From contig CAJXVS010000003.1 of the NCBI GenBank assembly GCA_913061265.1, positions 186,001 to 250,000 of the forward strand: a DNA stretch of 64,000 bases, given 5' to 3'. A model generated the notes under the pieces. The model was not told the origin of the DNA. It worked only from the letters and a program-made list of their open reading frames with translations, and did not search any database. Within the stretch, counting starts at the first letter, position 1, and every line of letters starts with the position of its first letter. Shown one piece after another: positions 1 through 7,200 of this stretch. Source of the stretch: an uncultured Halobacteriovorax sp. (GTDB taxonomy: Bacteria > Bdellovibrionota > Bacteriovoracia > Bacteriovoracales > Bacteriovoracaceae). A program made the position numbers and the translations under genes.

Positions 1-574
1 TGAAGCGTAGTATTTGATTTTCCATTATCACCCCATCCATTTTAATATCATGGGGCTCTGTTGGAATTTCATCTAATAGCTGTTCGCTAGTACATATTCC
101 TATTTTTAAACCGTTATATTTTTCTAAAAACTTATCGTAAAATCCTTTTCCTCTTCCAAGGCGCTCACCTGTTTTCCCAAAAGCTAACCCGGGAATTATA
201 AGCAGATCTGGCATAACTTCCTTAGAACCGGGCGGAGGACTCTTAATCACAACACCAAATTCTCTCAACTCAACCAAATCCTCATACCGAGATTCTAAGA
301 AGATCATCTCTCCTGAATCGTTCGTACTTGGAAAAGCCAATCGTCTGCTATCCTTTAAATCAAGCATCCAATTTACTTCGTCGACCATTGGGGCAAATCC
401 GCCAATAATCAAACTCGATGAATAGTTTGGAAATTCTTTTGGCAAAACTTCATCAAGAAACTTGGAGATGTTTTTAGAAACCCCGAGACTCTTTTTCTGT
501 TTTGTTACTTCAGAAAAACTCTTAAGCAATTGCTTAATTCGTTTTCGGCTTTCGCCCTTTGATTGATAAGACAT
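1..574 (-). CDS. 5-formyltetrahydrofolate cyclo-ligase, 3' end cut by window
   Basis: ATP-dependent conversion of 5-formyl-THF to 5,10-methenyl-THF in cytosolic one-carbon metabolism. The reading frame opens at ATG 572-574 and stays open to base 1, giving about 191 codons, close to the family's usual 180-200 residues, so only a few codons are missing. The diagnostic C-terminal signature GRGKGFYDKF is present, preceded by a LIIPGLAFGKTGERLG stretch that forms the substrate/ATP loop. The N-terminus has the expected basic helix (KRIKQLLK). It sits 7 bases downstream of zapA on the same strand, the same order as zapA-ygfA in E. coli, so it is probably the last gene of an ftsY-zapA-fcl transcript. 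The stop codon is not visible. Confidence 0.9.
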   Translation of the reverse strand, partial: MSYQSKGESRKRIKQLLKSFSEVTKQKKSLGVSKNISKFLDEVLPKEFPNYSSSLIIGGFAPMVDEVNWMLDLKDSRRLAFPSTNDSGEMIFLESRYEDLVELREFGVVIKSPPPGSKEVMPDLLIIPGLAFGKTGERLGRGKGFYDKFLEKYNGLKIGICTSEQLLDEIPTEPHDIKMDGVIMENQILRF

Positions 575-581
575 ATCCTAA

Positions 582-887
582 CTAGTTTGTAGCTGGCGAC
601 ACTTCCTCAATAAACTTAAGCGCATCACCTGCAGTTAACTGCAATTGATTAATGGCATCTTTGCATTCAATTTCCATTGAAACTTTTTCTGATGCAATTT
701 GTAATGCTGCTAATATGGCCACTTGGCCTTGGTCTAAGTGAGGAACCTTATCTTTAATCTTAGAAGCTTCTTCACGAACGTAGTCTACGATTTTTTGCGC
801 AGTACTGCTGTCGGCGAAATGGTCAGGCTTAAAACTAACCTTGAAACCTAAGATATCAAAATCCAAATTTTCTTGTTTACTATTCAT
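582..887 (-). CDS. zapA: Cell division protein ZapA
   Basis: FtsZ-ring stabilising protein that crosslinks FtsZ filaments in the cytoplasm. The 101-residue length and architecture match ZapA: a short N-terminal globular part (residues about 1-55, containing ILGFKVSFK and the Asp-rich turn) followed by a long helix (about 56-95) ending in a coiled-coil-like LQLTAGDALKFIEE segment used for dimerisation. Starts at ATG 885-887. It lies between ftsY (58-base gap) and the folate cyclo-ligase gene (7-base gap). Position next to the cyclo-ligase supports the call, because this pairing is widespread in proteobacteria. ZapA sequences are short and divergent, so the call rests on length, helix pattern and context. 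Confidence 0.85.
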   Translation of the reverse strand: MNSKQENLDFDILGFKVSFKPDHFADSSTAQKIVDYVREEASKIKDKVPHLDQGQVAILAALQIASEKVSMEIECKDAINQLQLTAGDALKFIEEVSPATN

Positions 888-935
888 CTACCAATAGAAT
901 AGTTCAACTAGGGAATACCGTCAATTTAGACGTGC

Positions 936-953
936 CTCATTAGGCCTAGTGAG
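936..953 (-). terminator. Short inverted repeat overlapping the ftsY stop codon
   Basis: CTCATTAGG pairs with CCTAGTGAG, apart from one G-U pair, around the ftsY stop at 946-948. No T-run follows on the minus strand, so it is more likely a 3'-end stabilising hairpin than a true terminator. A second small hairpin (CGTC/GACG around 920-933) follows in the 58-base ftsY-zapA gap. Function is not established. Confidence 0.25.
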
Positions 954-2175
954 TCATGTCCAAGAGCGCCTTCAAATAATCATCTAGATCGAATGCGTTT
1001 AAGTCTTCGACACTCTCACCCACACCAATATAAGCAATTGGGACTTTTAACTGCTGCACTATACCAATTGCTGACCCAGCTTTCGAAGAACCGTCGCACT
1101 TTGTAAATATAAGACCCGTTAAGTCGAGCGCCTTGTTAAACTCTTCCGCTTGCCTCATTGCATTCTGACCAGTGATGGCATCGATGACCAATAAGGTGTG
1201 ATGAGGCGCAGAGTCATCTAGTTTTTTAAGAACATTCTTACTCTTAGTTAATTCAACCATGAGGTTATCTTTAGTATGGAGCCTTCCTGCCGTATCTAGG
1301 ATGCAATAATCGGCTCCCATAGCAATCGCTTTTTGAAGAGCGTCAAAACCAACACCACTTGGATTCGCCCCTTCTTTTGCGCGAACCATCTCAGCACCTG
1401 ACCTCTCACACCACACCTGAAGCTGATCTACAGCAGCGGCCCTGAAAGTATCACAAGCTCCAACAACGACCTTGGCCCCTTGTCTGGTTAGCTTAGTGGA
1501 CAGTTTTCCAATAGTTGTTGTCTTTCCAGCACCATTCACTCCAACAACCATTATGACTTCAGGCTTATTTTTAGAGTCAGCACTAAATTCATATAAGGCC
1601 TTTGGGGTTTCTTTTTGAATGCCTTCCATTTTTTCTGAGAGAAAAGAAAAAAGAAATTCTTTAAATTGCTCTTCTCCAAAACCTTCTTTCTTTAGTTTTT
1701 CTTGAAGCTCATCCATTAATTCTGCCACTGTAGCAGGACCAATATCTGCTCCATAAAGAAGCTCTTCAATTTCCTCAATGGCATCTTCGCTTAAAGAGTT
1801 TCCATTAAATATCTTTCCAAGCTTTCCCCAAACTTCAGAACGTGATCTGCCTAAACCTTTCTTTAGGCGCTCAGACCAAGAAACTTCGGGTTTCGCCGGA
1901 GTGGCAACTACCGCTGGCTTTTCTTCTTCAACTTTTACTTCTTCGGCAACAGGAGCTTCTTCTTTTGGAATGGCTTCTTTTTTCGCTTCAACAGGAATTT
2001 TTACAGGAGTTTCAGGCCTAGCTTCAATTTCTTTCGGGGCCTTATTAGAGTTACCTAAAAGAAGGGCCAGTGAGGCAAATCCTAAATAAATAAGGGAGCC
2101 TAAACCAAACAAATCACCACTATTTACGGGGCCAGAAATATTTAAGAGTTCATATAAAGATTTAATCAGTTCCAT
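946..2175 (-). CDS. ftsY: Signal recognition particle receptor FtsY
   Basis: SRP-receptor GTPase that docks ribosome-nascent-chain/SRP complexes at the inner membrane. The 409-residue chain has a hydrophobic N-terminal segment (about residues 22-41), a charged Pro/Lys/Glu-rich linker (about 45-98), the four-helix N domain (about 100-200) and the GTPase G domain. Visible G motifs are the P-loop GVNGAGKT (212-219), DTAGR (294-298) and TKCDG (358-362), with the SRP-GTPase insertion box between. Unlike E. coli FtsY, which lacks a true membrane span, this one seems to carry an N-terminal transmembrane anchor like actinobacterial and some delta-type FtsY. Starts at ATG 2173-2175 with an AGAGGA ribosome site. 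Divergent from epmA; followed by zapA. Confidence 0.96.
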   Translation of the reverse strand: MELIKSLYELLNISGPVNSGDLFGLGSLIYLGFASLALLLGNSNKAPKEIEARPETPVKIPVEAKKEAIPKEEAPVAEEVKVEEEKPAVVATPAKPEVSWSERLKKGLGRSRSEVWGKLGKIFNGNSLSEDAIEEIEELLYGADIGPATVAELMDELQEKLKKEGFGEEQFKEFLFSFLSEKMEGIQKETPKALYEFSADSKNKPEVIMVVGVNGAGKTTTIGKLSTKLTRQGAKVVVGACDTFRAAAVDQLQVWCERSGAEMVRAKEGANPSGVGFDALQKAIAMGADYCILDTAGRLHTKDNLMVELTKSKNVLKKLDDSAPHHTLLVIDAITGQNAMRQAEEFNKALDLTGLIFTKCDGSSKAGSAIGIVQQLKVPIAYIGVGESVEDLNAFDLDDYLKALLDMTH

Positions 2176-2230
2176 AAGATCCTCTGAAATTAAAAGCCTG
2201 ATAATACGGTCTAGAAAGCGTTTGGCAAGT

Positions 2231-2258
2231 TTGACAGCTTTTCATGCAATGCGATACT
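2231..2258 (+). promoter_or_regulatory. Candidate sigma-70 promoter for epmA
   Basis: TTGACA at 2231-2236 and GATACT at 2253-2258 with a 16-base spacer. The expected transcription start is near 2265, only about two bases before the epmA ATG at 2267, and no Shine-Dalgarno sequence precedes that ATG. Consistent with a leaderless or near-leaderless mRNA. Confidence 0.5.
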
Positions 2259-2266
2259 TATAGCCT

Positions 2267-3187
2267 ATGAATCAACGGCGAAAGCAGCTCTTTACTGGTC
2301 TCAGGGATCTGAAATCTTTTTTTAATAAGAATGGCTTCTTAGAAGTAGTAACGCCCCCTATGGTTCAAAACCCAGGAATGGAAGTCCACATTCACCCCTT
2401 CAAAGTAACAAAGGCCATCAATGACCTTGATACGGATTGGTATCTTCAAACTTCTCCAGAGTTTGCGATGAAGGAACTGTTAAGCGAAGGCTTCGATAAG
2501 ATTTACAATATTTCTTATTGCTTTAGAGACGAGCAAGAGAGTTCAACTCATAGGCCTCAGTTCTTAATGCTAGAGTGGTACCGCGCTCATGAAAATTATC
2601 AAAAGATAAAAGCTGATTGCAACGACCTAGTAACAAATTTTCCAGGTTCAAGATTTAAGTCTGTTGAAGAAGTTAGCGTAGAAGAACTCTTTTTAGAATA
2701 TTGTTCAATGAATATCTTGGACTTCTTAGACACAAACGATCTCTATCAAAAGATTGAAAAAGACTTTCCTCAATTTGGCATTTCAAAAGAGCTGCCCTTT
2801 GAAGATCTCTTCTTTATTCTTTTTTTAAACTTGATAGAGCCACAGTTCAAAAACCACCCGGCCCTAATAGTTGACAAGTATCCGGCGCCGCTTAGTGCCC
2901 TTTCAACAATCAATAAAAAAGACCCAAGAGTTTGTGAGAGATTCGAATTATATTTGAATGGAATTGAAGCCGCCAATTGCTTTAACGAGTTAACAGATCT
3001 CAAAATACAATCGAGCCGTTTTGAAAAAGATGCCCTTCAAAAAAAGAAGGCCTATGGTTACACCCTTCCAAAACCTCAAGTTCTTTATGGTGCTTTAGAA
3101 AAGGGACTTCCCCCATCAGCTGGAATTGCGATGGGAGTTGAACGCTTCTTAATGGCCATGACAAATGAAGAGAATCTCTTCTATTAG
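2267..3187 (+). CDS. epmA: EF-P (R)-beta-lysine ligase EpmA-like (PoxA/GenX)
   Basis: Class II lysyl-tRNA-synthetase paralogue that in E. coli attaches beta-lysine to elongation factor P. At 306 residues it lacks the anticodon-binding domain of LysS and is the usual EpmA length (about 325). Visible class II motifs: motif 1 region EVVTPPMVQNPGME near residue 28, motif 2 with YNISYCFRDEQESSTHRPQF near residue 82 (the R-D-E and HRPQF pattern typical of the family), and motif 3 SAGIAMGVERFLMAM near residue 285. No efp, epmB or epmC gene lies in this window, so the modification chemistry cannot be read here. Starts at ATG 2267, likely leaderless. Its TAG stop interlocks with the stop of the convergent gene at 3184. 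Confidence 0.9.
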   Translation: MNQRRKQLFTGLRDLKSFFNKNGFLEVVTPPMVQNPGMEVHIHPFKVTKAINDLDTDWYLQTSPEFAMKELLSEGFDKIYNISYCFRDEQESSTHRPQFLMLEWYRAHENYQKIKADCNDLVTNFPGSRFKSVEEVSVEELFLEYCSMNILDFLDTNDLYQKIEKDFPQFGISKELPFEDLFFILFLNLIEPQFKNHPALIVDKYPAPLSALSTINKKDPRVCERFELYLNGIEAANCFNELTDLKIQSSRFEKDALQKKKAYGYTLPKPQVLYGALEKGLPPSAGIAMGVERFLMAMTNEENLFY

Positions 3188-3987
3188 ACCTTTAGATGAT
3201 TATAAAGTTGATGAAGCTTAATCATTACTTCTGACTTTATATATTGATTCGGAACTTGTTCTGCCCATTTTTGATGCGCTGACATTTTCTCAATCTTTCT
3301 TAGTTTTGACTTAAAGACCATAGGGTATTTCTTAGCAAGCTCACCAGAGAAGACGGCATACCAAGCGTAAAGCTTTGACGGGTCGTTCTTGAGATACTCA
3401 TCAATAACACTAAGGCAATTTTCAGTTGAAATTCTTTTAAGGGTATAAAAGTTAATTCCTTTTAAAGCCTCTTTCTTAATACTCTTATTAAGAAACCTCG
3501 GAAAGAAGTAGGAAGCGAAGTCCACGACCCGCTCACTTATAGGATTTTTGAAGTTCTCTAGTCCTCGGTAAGTATTATCTAAAACCAAAGCACGATAAAC
3601 GCCTTCTCTTGTCCCCCCTTGGGCCAAGATATTATACCAGCGACCGAGTTGATCCTTATTTCCTTTAGCTCCTCGAGTTGCCAGATAAAGCTCATCTATA
3701 AAGATGTAATTTAGCCGCCCCCTCTTATCCTTTGGAATATTCTTAATCTTTTCGTCTTCTTTTCGTGAATAAACCGAGGCATCAGTGGCGCTATTGTTTA
3801 TCTTCGGGATTTCAGGCAACTCAACAAGCCCTTGTCCTTCCCCTAGAAACTTAACCGCGATGTCCTCACCTAAGTACTTTGTAATAAATGGTCTTAACTT
3901 TTCTTTAAACTCTGAAACTCCCGCGTAACTAGGGTTTCCGTAGAATACAAAACAAAGTCCTATAATGATGGTGATTCTCTTAATCAC
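3184..3987 (-). CDS. Exported protein with DUF4214-like segment, function unknown
   Basis: A 267-residue protein with a clear Sec signal peptide (basic MIKR start, hydrophobic core, likely cleavage after SYA near residue 22), so it is periplasmic or secreted. Around residues 93-150 there is an IDELYLATRGAKG...QLGRWYNIL...GGTREGVYRALVLDN pattern that resembles the DUF4214/phycobilisome-linker-like motif (Ly.R.p...el..W...l..G.sre.v...l..s..y). That resemblance is only by eye. The remainder is helical and basic. Starts with GTG 3985-3987 behind a strong GGAGGGAG ribosome site. Its TAA stop interlocks with the epmA stop in a four-base overlap. No informative neighbours on its own strand, so it appears to be monocistronic. 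Confidence 0.7.
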   Translation of the reverse strand: MIKRITIIIGLCFVFYGNPSYAGVSEFKEKLRPFITKYLGEDIAVKFLGEGQGLVELPEIPKINNSATDASVYSRKEDEKIKNIPKDKRGRLNYIFIDELYLATRGAKGNKDQLGRWYNILAQGGTREGVYRALVLDNTYRGLENFKNPISERVVDFASYFFPRFLNKSIKKEALKGINFYTLKRISTENCLSVIDEYLKNDPSKLYAWYAVFSGELAKKYPMVFKSKLRKIEKMSAHQKWAEQVPNQYIKSEVMIKLHQLYNHLKV

Positions 3988-4067
3988 GACTCCCTCCTCT
4001 ATGTAAGTCCTTTAAATTTAACATTTTATTCACATTTCATGGAGAGGGCAGATAAGTCACTGGTATT

Positions 4068-4084
4068 AAAAGACCGAGTCTTTT
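4068..4084. repeat. Perfect inverted repeat AAAAGAC-CGA-GTCTTTT
   Basis: Seven-base perfect arms with a three-base centre in the 234-base divergent gap between the exported protein (3987) and the giant lipoprotein (4222). A second palindrome, GGCAA-TAT-TTGCC, lies at 4138-4150. Either could be an operator or a small hairpin. Neither is followed by a T-run, apart from the T's within the first arm. Confidence 0.35.
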
Positions 4085-4221
4085 GATCCGCCTCTAAGCA
4101 TAGGCAAATACGTGTGAAGGAATCTTGATATTTAAGCGGCAATATTTGCCTAAATAACTAAAATCGCTCAGGAAATAAAAGTTCCTAAATATTCACTTCA
4201 AACAGGTCGATAATTAGGAGT

Positions 4222-7200
4222 ATGAAAAGTTATACTTTGAAAATTCTTATTCTTATTACTTCACTAACAGTGATCGGCTGTATGCCTGATTCCGCTACGA
4301 AGTTCAAAGAAGACCCTCCAAAGAAAGCTCCCGTTGTTACAAGTGGAGGAACGGTAGAACTACCTGTAGATTTTAATCCTACAACTCCAATCTTTTGCCC
4401 AAGTGGTAACTCAACGGTAACCAATACTTTAGCCTTAGTTGGCCCTGCGGCTATTCCAGCTGTATTTGCAGCAGACGCACGTTTCTTAGTTTCTCCCTTC
4501 ACTTTAGATGGATCTACAAATCCTAATTATGAATTTGTTGTAAGAGGCGACGGAGTAGATGAAATTACAGACCTAACAGGTGATGAAAAAGTTATTTGTA
4601 TTCTTGCTGATGACGAAGCAACACCACTTTTCTACCCTTATGAAGAAGAGCATGCCTTTGAAACCGCTGGCCTCGTTTGGTCCTCTTCACCATCACTTCC
4701 CACTGGAATGGCCTTTGCCACAACAGCTGACGAAGAAGGACAAATCCTAGGTGTAGCAACTGGATATAATGAGCTTCAAGCCTATTCAATTTCAGCCACA
4801 AACCCAATTACGGGAACAGTAGCTACGGGTCAGATAGAGATCGCTTCATCGACTCCATTAAAGTTAATTCTTGACGCTAATACTGGCAATGACGATGAAG
4901 ATGCTTTTTTCTATACACAGTATTCAAGCGCCTCCTTTACTGCTGTCGTTGCAGATGCCAGTAGCCTTTTACCTAATCACTATATTGTTAATCAAGTAGG
5001 AGCATTGGCCCTTATTGAACATATCGATTACTCAAATAATAAAATTCAATTAACTATAAAGACACCCACTGCAGATGTATCGACAAGTTTCTTTGTTGAA
5101 GGCGATAGCATCGATCAGCTAAATCCTGATCAAGTAGCCGCTGCCGCTAGAGTTTTTAACGCTTCCATTACGACTTTAGACAATTTTTATGCTGTTTTTA
5201 AAACAGGATCAAGTATCGGTGGGACTGGTAATGATGACTTTGCCCTTCATTGGGATGCAGCTTCTGGATTTGTCAGTTCAACAGTAGCTGATGGATTAAC
5301 AGCCGCCAACGGTGAAGAGATTGATAAGTGGATCCGTTGTTCATACACTCCTTCAATCGCAGCTTTTGGAATTGATTTTCTAAATGGCGAAGACGCAACA
5401 ATTACTCAATTTACAGACATAGATAACTGGGGAGCTAATATCTCTGGACGCGCAAACTATGTCCTCGGAGCCTTAGATAGAGCCTGTGAATTTAACGGTA
5501 CTGTAACGGCTCCTTTCAATCTGACTCAAGTGACTACTAAGGTTTATACATATTCAGGTGAAGAAGCTACGACTAGCTTTAAGGTTCAAGCTGCTGATAT
5601 TCACCAACCAAGACCTTTGACAAATACTTCTGAAGCCGAAGAAACTAATTTCTTTTTTCATTACCAATACCAAGGGACGAGCGCCTCTGATACAACAAAT
5701 CTAATTATAACTGTTGATGATGTTACCTCATTTAAATACAACTCTCAGACACCTGATGAAAATAAGGTGTCAAATGGAAGAGGTACAAGTGCGGTCATTA
5801 CTTATATTGATGTAACAAACAAAAAGCTCTTCGTTACTATTGAGAACAAGTTCTCTTACGCTTTTGTAGTGGGCGACCGTATTGATAATTCAGGTACCTT
5901 TCTTTCTAGCGAAACAACAGTTGCAGATATTGAATATACATTCGAGCTAGGTAAAGCTGCTGGTTCTACTACATACTTTGAGCCTAAGATCGCCTTAGTA
6001 AAAGCCGTAATGCCTATCGATATTGATGCTACTGGATTAATCATCACTCCTTTTGGGGCCAATGAATTTACTAGTGAATTTCTAAAGCAAATTAATGTCA
6101 ATGGATCATTCTCTATCTTAGGTGATGATGGCTCAGTTCAATCAAGAACAATTTCAGCTGTTGATTTATCAGCTAATGCCCATACAGTTACGGTTTCATC
6201 AGCTTTTACAAATGGTATTCCAAGTAATGTAAGTCAACTTGCTTACGTATCTCCATTTGAAAATGCCTACGAAGCAAGTGCCAACCAAAATGTTGGTTTC
6301 TGTGATGCTGGTGATGTTGGTGCTGGATGCGCCGGCGGAAACTGTCGTACTTTAACAACTAAAGCACTTTGTGAAGCTGATGGTAACTACACTGGATCTG
6401 CTACTGGAATCAGATGGATTTCGGAAAAAGGAAATATTAGCTATTCTATTGATAATTACTCAGGAGTCTCAACAAGTACTTGTGGAACTCGCTGCGATAC
6501 TAATGACCAAGTCCTTGCAGGAACAACAGGAACACCTCAGATTGTTTTCAAGCCAGGTTCAAAGATTACTGATGATAATCATGGCCGAATCGCTATCGTA
6601 AATGATCTAAACACCTTACTTTCATCTCAAGAATTTATCATCACAGCAACTGGCTATTCAGGAAATCAGACTTCGACGAACTTTAAGTTCTCTGTTAGTG
6701 CTCCTCCTGCGAACCTTTCAATGAATAGAAACCTTCTTCTTAATGTTCCAAGTGGATCGGCCTTTCAAATTGGCTCTTATATCTCTAGTAACAATGCCGA
6801 TGCAGGAACAGGGATTATTAAAGATATTATTACTGCTGTAGAAAATGGTTATGATTACTTAGATATTCAAATCATTAAGGGTAAGTTCTCTGAGTTTGAC
6901 GATTTAGATAATAGACCTAATTTTAGCTCACAACAAACCTATGTTTTAGGTGGCGGGGTTATTAAGTACAATGCCGCAGTAGAGCTTGCTTCAATAGCCG
7001 ATGCTCAGGAATTTGATGACGAACTAAAGTGTACTACTAATAAAAGATACAATCGATTCATTGATGGTGAAAATACAGACTTTGATGACGATGCCGCTAA
7101 TGCTGGAACTGCTGCAAGAGGCACAATTGCTTATCAATGGGATAGTTTTTCAGGTGATACAAGTCAGTTAAGACCAACAGCAAATAACAGAGTCTACCTT

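Noticed and set aside
1778-2089. A 103-codon plus-strand frame opposite ftsY
   Set aside because: Antisense to the low-complexity linker of FtsY, which creates long open frames by composition alone.
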